Shown here in pieces: positions 17,500 to 24,893 of a DNA stretch of 64,000 nucleotides (the first letter of the stretch is position 1; the number at the start of each line of letters is the position of its first letter). The position numbers were made by a program, and so were the translations under genes. This stretch comes from Streptomyces graminofaciens. Lineage in GTDB: Bacteria > Actinomycetota > Actinomycetes > Streptomycetales > Streptomycetaceae. The stretch spans positions 7,594,001 to 7,658,000 of the forward strand of contig NZ_AP018448.1 of assembly GCF_030294945.1 (NCBI RefSeq), in the 5' to 3' direction. Below the pieces are notes generated by a model. It was not told the origin of the DNA. It saw only the letters and a list, made by a program, of their open reading frames with translations, and did no database searches.

Positions 17500-17901
17500 T
17501 TACGCGTTCCAGGAGCGCGTGCACAGGACGAGGCGGTAGCCGTCCGGGTCTGCGATCGTCACTCCGTACTGGTCCCAGTACGGATTGTGCGCGGTGACTC
17601 TGGTTCCCCCTGCGGCCAGGAGACGTTCGATCTGCTCCTCGGTGACGGGGGTGCCGAGGTAGACGACGAAGAGGTCGTCCACGGTGGGGGTGGGCTCCAG
17701 CGGGTTCTCCGGATCGTGGGTGATCTCGAAGTGCCATGTCCCGGCGGGCGGGCCGACCATGAGCAGGTCGTGTTCGCCCGAGACGCGCTCTGTGGTCCGC
17801 CACAGGACATCGAGCCCGAGCCCTTCGACGTAGAAGCGTTCGGCGGCGCCGAGGTCCCGGGACGGGCGCGCCATCCTGACCTGGGTGGAGGAGTCGAGCA
17901 T
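17500..17901 (-). CDS. VOC (glyoxalase/bleomycin resistance) family protein
   Basis: A 133-residue vicinal-oxygen-chelate protein made of two beta-alpha-beta-beta-beta units: VRMARPSRDLGAAERFYVEG at the start and YGVTIADPDGYRLVLCTRSW at the end. The end motif DPDGY is diagnostic. Metal-ligand type residues are present (HFEITHDPEN), but the reaction cannot be assigned; members include glyoxalases, dioxygenases and drug-binding resistance proteins. It abuts a truncated ABC ATPase. ATG at 17901. Confidence 0.85.
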   Translation of the reverse strand: MLDSSTQVRMARPSRDLGAAERFYVEGLGLDVLWRTTERVSGEHDLLMVGPPAGTWHFEITHDPENPLEPTPTVDDLFVVYLGTPVTEEQIERLLAAGGTRVTAHNPYWDQYGVTIADPDGYRLVLCTRSWNA

Positions 17902-18008
17902 GTGGAGTACTCCCGTACGGCCCCGAGGCGGGCCTGTCGAAGCAGTGGTGGTCGAGCGGGCTCGGAGGCTTCAAGTTCCTTGCCAGGTACGGCAGTTGAA
18001 GTGCGCGG

Positions 18009-18476
18009 TCAGTGTTTGTCCGCGCAGGCGGCCTTGGCGGTGCTGACGGCGACACGGTTCCAGGTGTTGATCGAGAAGATGGCCGCGAGGACATGGGCGA
18101 GTTCGGTGTTGTCGAACTCGGCGGCGGCCTGGGCGTACACCTCGTCCGGAACCCCGCCCACGGAGATCAGGGTGACCGCTTCGGTGAGTGCGAGCGCGGC
18201 CTGCTCCTTGGGCGAGAAATAGTGCTCGGTCCCGCGCCAGACCGCGACCATGTGCAGACGGAGGTCGTCCTCACCAGCCCTGCGGGCGTCACTGACGTGC
18301 GTGTGGAGGCAGTAGGCGCAGCCGTTGAGCTGGGACGAGCGGATCTGGATCAGCTCGACCAGGGCCGGATCGAGGCTTTCGCGGGCCGAGGCATCGAATC
18401 CGATGAGGGCCTTGAACGCCTTGGGCGCGGCGGCGGCGAAGTCGACTCGGGGTGCGGTGGCGTTCGTCATGGTCAC
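18009..18476 (-). CDS. Carboxymuconolactone decarboxylase/AhpD-family protein
   Basis: A 155-residue helical protein with the AhpD-type redox motif CAYCLHTH (CxxC followed by His) inside QIRSSQLNGCAYCLHTHVSD. Such proteins act as peroxidase-like reductants or as decarboxylases; the CxxC-x2-H form favours alkylhydroperoxidase-like activity. It is divergent from a MocR regulator with 41 bases between the starts, an arrangement typical of a regulator and its target. ATG at 18476. Confidence 0.88.
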   Translation of the reverse strand: MTMTNATAPRVDFAAAAPKAFKALIGFDASARESLDPALVELIQIRSSQLNGCAYCLHTHVSDARRAGEDDLRLHMVAVWRGTEHYFSPKEQAALALTEAVTLISVGGVPDEVYAQAAAEFDNTELAHVLAAIFSINTWNRVAVSTAKAACADKH

Positions 18477-18541
18477 TAATCTAGGGACCCGGCAGACCCC
18501 CGGAGAGGTGCTTTCAAGTGTCGGAATCTTGGGTCAATTCG
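18477..18541. promoter_or_regulatory. Divergent AhpD/MocR promoter region
   Basis: The spacer contains TCTAGGGACCCGG, GACCCCCGGAGAG and GGTGCTTTCAAG, and overlaps the first codons of the MocR gene (ending TGGGTCAAT). Nearly the same string of blocks occurs at 20569-20635 upstream of the cupin gene. Direct GACCC repeats could be the regulator's binding half-sites. Confidence 0.55.
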
Positions 18542-19939
18542 GCCGAGCGCATCGGCGCCGACCTGCACCTTGAGCTGGCCGGGACGGGTTCGCGCCGGGC
18601 CGCCCTCGCCCAGGCCCTGCGTGAGGCGATCCAGGAGGGGCGGCTGGCCGCCGGGGTCCGGCTGCCGCCCTACCGGTCGCTCGCGGCCGACCTCGGCATC
18701 GCACGGAACACGGCCGCCGACGCGTACGCGGAACTGGTCGCGGAGGGTTGGCTGACCGCCCGGCAGGGCTCGGGCACCAGGGTCGCGGAGCGCGCCGCAC
18801 CCGCCAGGGCGGTGCGCGTGCCGAAGAAGCCGTCCACGGGGTTCGCCACGCCCGCGCACAACTTGAAGCAGGGTCAGCCGGATGCTTCGTCGTTCCCGAG
18901 GAACGCGTGGTCGACCTCGACCCGCCGGGCGCTCACCGCCGCGCCGCACGACGCCTTCGGGCCGGGCGACCCGCAGGGCCGGATCGAGCTGCGCACCGCG
19001 CTCGCCGACTACCTCGCCCGTGTACGGGGCGTACGGACCGGCCCGGAGCGCATCGTGATCTGCTCGGGTTTCTCCGATGCGCTGCGGCTGCTGTTCGGCG
19101 GCGGTGTGCTGCGCGGAACGGTTGCCGTCGAGGCGTACGGCCTGGCGTTCCATCGTGCCCTGCTGGCGGCCGACGGCGTACGGACGGTGCCGCTCGGCTT
19201 GGACGAGCTGGGCACGAGAACGGAGGAACTGGACGGGCACCGCGGTGTGCGGTCGGTGCTGCTCACCCCGGCCCACCAGTTTCCCGTCGGCGGGCCCCTC
19301 GATCCGGCGCGGCGCAACGCGGCGGTCGACTGGGCCCGTGCTCGGGGCGGTGTGGTGATCGAGGACGACTACGACGGTGAGTTCAGGTACGACCGCGAAC
19401 CCATCGGCGCGGTCCAGGCGCTGGACCCCGACCACGTTCTGTACGTCGGGTCGGCCAGCAAGAGTGTGTCGCCCGCGCTGAGGCTGGGCTGGATGGTACT
19501 GCCGGAGCATCTGGTCGCTCCGGTCCTTGCGGCGAAGGGCCAGCGCGAGCGCTGGACCAGTGGGGTGGACCAGCTCACCTTCGCGGACCTGATCACCTCC
19601 GGCGCCTACGACCGGCACATCCGGCAGATGCGCCAGCGCTACCGTGACCGCCGCAACCGCCTGGTCGCCGCGCTCGCCGAGCACGCGCCGCACATCGAGG
19701 TCACCGGGATCGCCGCGGGGTTGCACGCGGTGCTGCGGCTGCCCCCAGGCACCGAGACAGCCACCGTGAACGCCGCCACCTGGCTCGGCCTCGCACTCGA
19801 CGGACTCGCCGGCTTCCGGCATTCCGCCACCGGGACCGCGCTGTTCGACGGTCTGGTCGTCGGCTACGCGGCCCCGCCCGACCACGCGTACGCCGCTGCC
19901 CTCGACGCGCTCTGCCAGATCCTGCCGCCCCCACCGTGA
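18518..19939 (+). CDS. MocR/PdxR-type regulator (GntR HTH + aminotransferase domain)
   Basis: A 473-residue fusion. Residues ~1-90 hold a GntR winged helix (ALREAIQEGRLAAGVRLPPY, RSLAADLGIARNTAADAYAE). The rest is a fold-type I aminotransferase domain with the substrate/PLP motifs VLLTPAHQFPVGGPL, VVIEDDYDGEFRYD and the lysine motif LYVGSASKSVSPALRLGW. These regulators use PLP and often control vitamin B6 or amine metabolism, or a divergent detoxification gene. GTG at 18518; the divergent AhpD-like gene is the probable target, and the cupin at 20020 may be a second one. Confidence 0.92.
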   Translation: MSESWVNSAERIGADLHLELAGTGSRRAALAQALREAIQEGRLAAGVRLPPYRSLAADLGIARNTAADAYAELVAEGWLTARQGSGTRVAERAAPARAVRVPKKPSTGFATPAHNLKQGQPDASSFPRNAWSTSTRRALTAAPHDAFGPGDPQGRIELRTALADYLARVRGVRTGPERIVICSGFSDALRLLFGGGVLRGTVAVEAYGLAFHRALLAADGVRTVPLGLDELGTRTEELDGHRGVRSVLLTPAHQFPVGGPLDPARRNAAVDWARARGGVVIEDDYDGEFRYDREPIGAVQALDPDHVLYVGSASKSVSPALRLGWMVLPEHLVAPVLAAKGQRERWTSGVDQLTFADLITSGAYDRHIRQMRQRYRDRRNRLVAALAEHAPHIEVTGIAAGLHAVLRLPPGTETATVNAATWLGLALDGLAGFRHSATGTALFDGLVVGYAAPPDHAYAAALDALCQILPPPP

Positions 19940-20019
19940 ACCCCGTCCCCACGAGGTGGACATGACAGGCCCCTTCGTTCCCCGTGTACGGGTGGTTCCC
20001 CCGTGTACGGATCGTGGGT

Positions 20020-20523
20020 TCAGCGCCGGGCGAGCTCCTGCTGCCAGACGGGGCTCTCGAAGTAGTGGTTGTCGAACTGCTCGGAGCTGTCGCGGATGTC
20101 CTGCACCGAGGCCTCGCCCCGGTACACCCGCTCCAGCAGCCGGTAGTAGTCGAACCGGTCCATCCCCGGCGTGAAGACGACGAGCATCTCGGCCTCGCTG
20201 TCCGGGGCCGGCGCGAAGGCGTGCGGCACGGTCGGTGGGACGGTCAGGAAGTCGCCCTGGCCGAGCGTGAGGACCTGCTCGTCGAGCAGGATCCGCATGG
20301 ACCCCTTGAGCACGTAGAACATCTCAGTGGCCCGGGTGTGGAAGTGCGCGGGAGCACCGGGAGAGCCCTTCTGCAGCGTCGCGCGGTTGGCGGTCAGCGC
20401 ACTGCCGGTGGCGTTCGCGTCGGCCAGCAGCGTGATCAGGCTGGTCGCTCCGTCCTGCAATGTCTCGGCCTCGTCGGCGCGGACGAGAACCGGCTTCGAA
20501 GCACTGGTGAACGTCATGGTCAC
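20020..20523 (-). CDS. Cupin domain protein
   Basis: A 167-residue single-domain cupin. The first motif is HFHTRATEMFYVLKGSMRIL (two His and Glu metal ligands), and the second is GDFLTVPPTVPHAFAPA. It probably binds Fe, Mn or Zn and may be a dioxygenase or isomerase; the substrate is unknown. Its upstream region (20569-20635) is a diverged copy of the AhpD/MocR divergent promoter, which suggests control by the same MocR protein. ATG at 20523. Confidence 0.88.
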   Translation of the reverse strand: MTMTFTSASKPVLVRADEAETLQDGATSLITLLADANATGSALTANRATLQKGSPGAPAHFHTRATEMFYVLKGSMRILLDEQVLTLGQGDFLTVPPTVPHAFAPAPDSEAEMLVVFTPGMDRFDYYRLLERVYRGEASVQDIRDSSEQFDNHYFESPVWQQELARR

Positions 20524-20568
20524 TCCTGGGTCTCAGTGGTTCCGCCGACCGGTGTTCCCGGCGACACC

Positions 20569-20640
20569 ACTGAATCTAGGCTCCGGAAAGACCCGGAGAA
20601 GGGTGCATTGAAGGCAAGAAATCATGGGTCAATCCAGCGC
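20569..20640 (+). pseudogene. Cupin promoter with remnant of a second MocR gene start
   Basis: The blocks AATCTAGG, GACCCGGAGAAGGGTGC, TTGAAG and TCATGGGTCAAT align with 18477-18541, in the same order and spacing to within a few bases. In the copy the MocR start codon GTG is replaced by GGC, but the following codons still read SWVN-x-A as in the intact regulator. Similarity stops at about 20640. This looks like a divergent regulator gene that has been deleted apart from its 5' end. An inverted CTCCGG/CCGGAG lies at 20581-20598. Confidence 0.6.
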
Positions 20641-20973
20641 TGAGGGGTCCGGGATCGTGGAGTTCCGTTCCCGGACTCTCCATCAGTGCCCGAGCCCTGT
20701 CCGGTTTCGCCGCCGGCGCATCGTCCTGCGGCGAGTGGGGGAGGGGCCGGCCCCCCAGGTGCGAGGCTGGCTCCCCGACATCCCCCTCTGACCTGCGGTG
20801 TTGTACGTCTGCCAAGAACCGGCCGGCCAATCTTGTACGTCCTCTTACCTTGCTTGGCTCTGCCTTGTTCCTCGCCTGTCTCCGCCTTGTTCGACCGGAT
20901 CGAACAGTGGTGTTCGGCACCCGGTGGGTGGCCGAACCCCAGGATCACTCGACCTCCGCGAGGTGGAACAAGC
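20641..20973. other. Intergenic region upstream of carbonic anhydrase
   Basis: About 330 bases with no supported gene. The frame upstream of the carbonic anhydrase is open but has no start signal or similarity. TTGTACGTC occurs twice (near 20800 and 20832) and CTTGTTC also twice (near 20865 and 20887), in a locally AT-richer stretch that could hold the promoter. Confidence 0.4.
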
Positions 20974-21840
20974 ATGTCTTCCCATGTCATACGCATGGCC
21001 GCGATAGCCGGAGTCGCCGCCCTCTCCGTCTTCACCGCCACGTCCTGCGCGGGCGGGGACGGCGACGGCGGCGACGACGCCAGGAGCGCGGCGTCCCCCA
21101 GCCCCTCCCCCCAGACCGGGAAGAAGGAGAGCGCGGAGAAGAAGGAAGGCGCCCACTGGGGGTACGAGGGTGCCGACGGCCCCGCGAACTGGGCCACCCT
21201 CGCGGAGGACTTCGAGGCGTGCGAGGCGGGCAAGGAGCAGTCCCCGATCGACCTGGACGACGACGGCGCCCACGTCGTCGAGGCGGCTGTCGACAAGGCC
21301 GTCACCATCGACTACAAGCCCGTCACCGCCGAGTTGGTGAACAACGGCCACAGCATCCAGGCCAATGTCTCCGCGGGCAGCGAGATCGTGATCGACGGTA
21401 CGTCGTACGACCTCAAGCAGTTCCACTTCCACCTCCCGAGCGAGCACACCGAGGAGGGTGAGCACACCGCGATGGAGGTGCACTTCGTGCACGCCGACAA
21501 GGACGGCGACCTCGCCGTCGTGGGCGTGCTGATGGAGGAGAAGGCGGGCAAGTCCGCGTTCAGCGACCTGCTCGCGGGGCTGCCGGGCGAGGAGGGCGAG
21601 ACGCGGAGGATCGAGGGCGAGATCGACCTCACCGCGTTCCTGCCGGGCGACCGCGACCAATACCAGTACGACGGCTCGCTGACGACCCCGCCCTGCGCCG
21701 AGGGCGTCAAGTGGACCGTGCTGAAGGAGCCGGTGACGGTCGCGCCGGACGAGGTGGCCGCGTACAAGGAGCTCTTCCCGAAGAGCAACCGGCCGACCCA
21801 GCCGCTGAACGACCGCGAGATCACCGTGGTGGACGAGTGA
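20974..21840 (+). CDS. Alpha-type carbonic anhydrase, lipoprotein
   Basis: A 288-residue secreted alpha-carbonic anhydrase that interconverts CO2 and bicarbonate outside the membrane. A lipobox (VFTATSCAGG) gives a lipid-anchored cysteine near residue 26, followed by a Ser/Lys-rich linker. Zinc ligands are in the strands LKQFHFHLPSEHT and MEVHFVHADKD. QSPIDLDDD, NNGHSIQAN and SLTTPPCAEGVKW are the other family signatures. The start is ATG at 20974, with GAGGTGG eight bases upstream; longer in-frame starts would bury the signal peptide. Confidence 0.93.
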   Translation: MSSHVIRMAAIAGVAALSVFTATSCAGGDGDGGDDARSAASPSPSPQTGKKESAEKKEGAHWGYEGADGPANWATLAEDFEACEAGKEQSPIDLDDDGAHVVEAAVDKAVTIDYKPVTAELVNNGHSIQANVSAGSEIVIDGTSYDLKQFHFHLPSEHTEEGEHTAMEVHFVHADKDGDLAVVGVLMEEKAGKSAFSDLLAGLPGEEGETRRIEGEIDLTAFLPGDRDQYQYDGSLTTPPCAEGVKWTVLKEPVTVAPDEVAAYKELFPKSNRPTQPLNDREITVVDE

Positions 21841-21879
21841 TCCCCGGACACTTACCAACCCTCTTGAACGTCACGGGCG

Positions 21880-21908
21880 TTGACCCGTCCCGGGCGTACC
21901 AGCACAAT
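21880..21908 (+). promoter_or_regulatory. Sigma-70-type promoter for the Tat-exported protein gene
   Basis: A -35 TTGACC (21880-21885) and -10 CACAAT (21903-21908) are separated by 17 bases. The predicted start point, near 21915, lies just before the palindromic operator at 21926. Confidence 0.6.
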
Positions 21909-21925
21909 GAGCGCGCACCGGAGGC

Positions 21926-21941
21926 TTGAGAGCGCTCTCAA
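21926..21941. promoter_or_regulatory. LacI-family operator palindrome
   Basis: TTGAGAGCGCTCTCAA is a perfect 16-bp palindrome with the central CG and GAGCGCTC core typical of LacI-family sugar repressors (CebR-like sites in Streptomyces). It sits immediately after the predicted transcription start of the gene at 22008, an ideal repression position. No LacI gene is in this window. Confidence 0.75.
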
Positions 21942-22007
21942 AGCGTCGGTGCGCGAAGCTGTGTCCCGGCAGGTCCCACCAAGTCCCGTACGTTCCAAGG
22001 GAGTCCC

Positions 22008-23399
22008 ATGACCGGCAGGCAAGGTCCCGCGTTCAGCCGTCGTACGCTCGTCGGCGCCGGCCTCGGTATCGGCGCCGTGGCGTTGGTCGGAGGCGGCGCC
22101 GCCGCGGCCCAGGCCGCCGACGCGTCCGCTCTTCGGCGGGGCCAGGCCTTCCTCGCCGCGGCCATGGACGGCTACCCGGACCACGGCGAGCTGCGGCTCG
22201 CGCAGAGCTACACCGACCAGGCGGGGCTGTTCAGCACGGCGTTCACGTACGACAACGCGCTCGCGATCCTCGCGCTGCTCGCGGTGCGTACGGGCAACGG
22301 CCGGGCCAGGGCCGTGGCCCTCGGGGACGCGCTGCTCTACGCCCAGGCGCACGACCCGGCGTACGACGACGGCCGACTGCGCCAGGCGTACAACGTCGGG
22401 CCGTACGTCTACTACGACGGTGTGCCGCAGCCGGACGGCTTCGTGCGGGCGGACGGGACCGCCAACGTGGGCACGCAGTTCGGGTTCACGGGTACGGCCG
22501 TCGGGGACATGGCGTGGGCGGGGATCGCGCTGAGCGCGCTGGCCCGGCGGACCGGGGCCCGGCGGTTCCTCAGGGGCGCGGTGCGGATCGGCGAGTGGAT
22601 CGAGCGGACCGGCCGTACCGACGAGCCGCTCGGCGGCTACAAGTTCGGGGTCAACGGCGCGAACGAGAAGCTGCCGTTCACATCCACCGAGCACAACACC
22701 GACCTGGTCTGCCTCTTCGGGCGGCTCGCCCGGCTGACGGGGGACCGGGTGTGGCGGGAGCGGCGCGACCGGGCCGAGGCGTTCGTGCGGCGGATGTGGG
22801 AGCCGGCCGGGGGTTCGTCCGGGGGCTTCTTCTACACCGGCACGAACGACGGGGTGACCATCAACAAGTCGCCGATTCCGGAGGACACGCAGACCTGGAC
22901 GTACCTGGCCTTCGAAGGCCGTTCGGGCCCTCACACGCGCTCCCTGGACTGGGCGCTGGGCGAACTGGCCGTGCTGGACCACGCCGAGCGGCGCAACAGC
23001 ACGGTCCCGGCCGGGCAGTCGTACGAGGGTGTCACCTTCAGCTCCGCCAGTCTGGTGGCGAACGAGGACGCGCCGATCGCCGAGTTCCAGCCCAAGCCGG
23101 ACCGGAACGGGGTGTGGTTCGAGGGGACGGCGCATCTCGCGCTGGCCCTGCGCCACCGGGGCGCGCGGGGCGACGAGGCGCGCGCCCGGCGGCTCCTCGG
23201 CTCCATCGAGAACGCCCAGGATCGGCTCGGCGGCGGCCAGACCGTGGGCGGGAGGGCGCTGCCCGAGCGCTCCGGGGTCGTCTCGGCGAGCAGCCCGCTC
23301 GACACCGGATTCGGCTTCGGCTACTACCCGTACCGGCACACTGGCGCGACGGCCTGGTACCTGATGGCGGCGGTGCGGTCGAACCCGTTGCAGGCCTGA
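22008..23399 (+). CDS. Tat-exported six-hairpin glycosidase-like protein
   Basis: A 463-residue protein with a twin-arginine signal (FSRRTLVGAGLGIGAVALVG, cleavage probably after AQAADA). The mature part has repeated helical pairs with the pattern AFTYDNALAILALLAVRTG, STEHNTDLVCLFGRLARL and FGFGYYPYRHTGATAWYLM, as expected for an alpha/alpha six-hairpin barrel seen in glycoside hydrolases and related enzymes. Acidic candidates are present, but I cannot name the catalytic pair or the substrate. The LacI-type operator upstream argues for a sugar-induced enzyme. ATG at 22008. Confidence 0.65.
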   Translation: MTGRQGPAFSRRTLVGAGLGIGAVALVGGGAAAAQAADASALRRGQAFLAAAMDGYPDHGELRLAQSYTDQAGLFSTAFTYDNALAILALLAVRTGNGRARAVALGDALLYAQAHDPAYDDGRLRQAYNVGPYVYYDGVPQPDGFVRADGTANVGTQFGFTGTAVGDMAWAGIALSALARRTGARRFLRGAVRIGEWIERTGRTDEPLGGYKFGVNGANEKLPFTSTEHNTDLVCLFGRLARLTGDRVWRERRDRAEAFVRRMWEPAGGSSGGFFYTGTNDGVTINKSPIPEDTQTWTYLAFEGRSGPHTRSLDWALGELAVLDHAERRNSTVPAGQSYEGVTFSSASLVANEDAPIAEFQPKPDRNGVWFEGTAHLALALRHRGARGDEARARRLLGSIENAQDRLGGGQTVGGRALPERSGVVSASSPLDTGFGFGYYPYRHTGATAWYLMAAVRSNPLQA

Positions 23400-23585
23400 C
23401 GTCCCGGGCCGTTCAGGGGTCCCCTACGGCGTCGGGGCGGCGGGAGATCGCGTCCCGGCCGCGGGTGAGGCACTCGATGCGCTCGTCCTTGCGTACGGTG
23501 CGGAGAGAACCGGTATCCGGCGGATGCCCTCCTGGTGAACGGATAGCATCGCGGGCATTGTCGTCGGTGGGATGAGGTGGATGTC

Positions 23586-24485
23586 GTGGCGCAGATGGGG
23601 CCTCGGATCGCGGTCGCCGTCGTGACCATGGGCAATCGGCCCGCCGAGGTGGACGCGTTGCTCGCGTCCGTCGCCAAGCAGGACGTCGCGCCCGAGCGGA
23701 TCGTCGTCGTCGGCAACGGATGTCCGCTGCCCGACTTCGGCGCGCGGCTCGGGCTGCCCGGCGAGGTCACGCTCATCGAGGTGGACGAGAACCTCGGCTG
23801 CCCGGGCGGGCGGAACGTGGCGATCCAGCGGCTGCGCGAGTTCGGAGACGTCGATGTCGTCGTCGAACTGGACGACGACGGGCTGCTCGTCGACGCCGAT
23901 GTGCTGCGGCGGGTCGGGGAGTTGTACACCGCCGACCCACGGCTCGGCATCGTCGGATTCCGTATCGCCGACGAGCACGGCGAGACCCAGCGGCGGCATG
24001 TGCCGAGGGTCGGCGCCAAGGACCCGATGCGCGGCGGGCCGGTCACCGGGTTCCTCGGCGGCGGGCACGCCCTGTCCATGGCCATGCTGGAGGAGACGGG
24101 GGACTGGGCCGCCGAGTTCTTCTTCGCGCACGAGGAGACCGACCTGGCGTGGCGGGCCGTCGACGCCGGATGGACCGTGCTCTACGCGCCCGAACTGCTG
24201 CTCCAGCACCCGAAGACCTCACCCGCCCGGCACGCCATCTACTACCGGGTCAACGCCCGCAACCGCGTCTGGCTCGCCCGCCGTCGGCTGCCGCTGCTCC
24301 TCATCCCCGTACATCTCGGGGTGTGGGTGCTGATCACCCTGTTGCGGATGCGGTCGCTCGGCGGACTGCGGGCGTGGTTCGGCGGGTTCATGGAAGGCTG
24401 GCGCACCTCGGGCGGCGAACGACGGCCCATGCGATGGCACTCGGTGTGGCGGCTGACGCGGCTGGGACGACCGCCGGTCATCTGA
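23586..24485 (+). CDS. Family 2 glycosyltransferase
   Basis: A ~299-residue GT-A enzyme. The nucleotide-binding start is AVAVVTMGNRPAEVDALLAS, the NLGCPGGRNVA motif follows, and the DxD-like acidic site is VVVELDDDGLL. GGGHALSMAMLEETG and FFFAHEETDLAWRAVDAGW are the acceptor and catalytic-base region of this family. One C-terminal hydrophobic segment (LLLIPVHLGVWVLITLL) suggests membrane association. The sugar and acceptor are unknown. Possible starts are GTG 23577, GTG 23586 and ATG 23595; I prefer 23586 because of GATGAGG eight bases upstream. Confidence 0.87.
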   Translation: MAQMGPRIAVAVVTMGNRPAEVDALLASVAKQDVAPERIVVVGNGCPLPDFGARLGLPGEVTLIEVDENLGCPGGRNVAIQRLREFGDVDVVVELDDDGLLVDADVLRRVGELYTADPRLGIVGFRIADEHGETQRRHVPRVGAKDPMRGGPVTGFLGGGHALSMAMLEETGDWAAEFFFAHEETDLAWRAVDAGWTVLYAPELLLQHPKTSPARHAIYYRVNARNRVWLARRRLPLLLIPVHLGVWVLITLLRMRSLGGLRAWFGGFMEGWRTSGGERRPMRWHSVWRLTRLGRPPVI

Positions 24486-24491
24486 CGGCCA

Positions 24492-24596
24492 CCGGTCAAA
24501 TGAACCACAGGCCCCGCTGACGGCCGCCGGTCAAATGAACCAGAGTCCCCGCTGGTGACCGTCGGTCAACTGAACCACAAGCCCCGCTGGTGGCTT
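24492..24596 (+). repeat. Three 35-bp direct repeats
   Basis: Three adjacent 35-base copies start at 24492, 24527 and 24562. Each contains YCGGTCAAMTGAACCA followed by CCCCGCTG. A degenerate fragment (CGCCGGTCATCTGACGGCC) precedes them across the end of the glycosyltransferase gene. They could be protein-binding iterons or slippage products. There are no spacers, so it is not a CRISPR. Confidence 0.85.
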
Positions 24597-24633
24597 GGCT
24601 GTCGGCCGTGGTGAGCGCGGGCGTACGACGAGC

Positions 24634-24664
24634 GCCCCGGTCGTTCACCTCAACCGACCGGGGC
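24634..24664. terminator. Stem-loop terminator
   Basis: GCCCCGGTCG and CGACCGGGGC form a perfect 10-bp stem with an 11-base loop. It lies after the glycosyltransferase and the 35-bp repeats. No U-tract. Confidence 0.7.
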
Positions 24665-24893
24665 ACCGCGTCTGGATCCCTCGGATCCGGCCGCTGCGGC
24701 GACACTCCCCCGAGCTACGCGTAGTACGCGTGCACCGTCGTGACCGGATCCGATGAAGTGATCACATCAGGTCGCGCCAACACATCGCTAACATGAGTCC
24801 AACGGCTCCACAGGGAGCCGTACCGGAGTCGGCGCCCTGGCGCCGCGGGGGTGGGGCCCGGTTCACGGTGCGGGAAGGCAGCGGGCGGGTTCT
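24665..24893 (+). promoter_or_regulatory. Leader of the AfsR-like regulator
   Basis: About 230 bases with no gene. It contains CTACGCGTAG, a 10-bp palindrome at 24715-24724, and a TAACAT at 24789-24794 that could be a -10 element, though no convincing -35 accompanies it. Confidence 0.35.

Noticed and set aside
24492..24596. CRISPR-like repeats
   Set aside because: The three 35-bp units are contiguous direct repeats without spacers.
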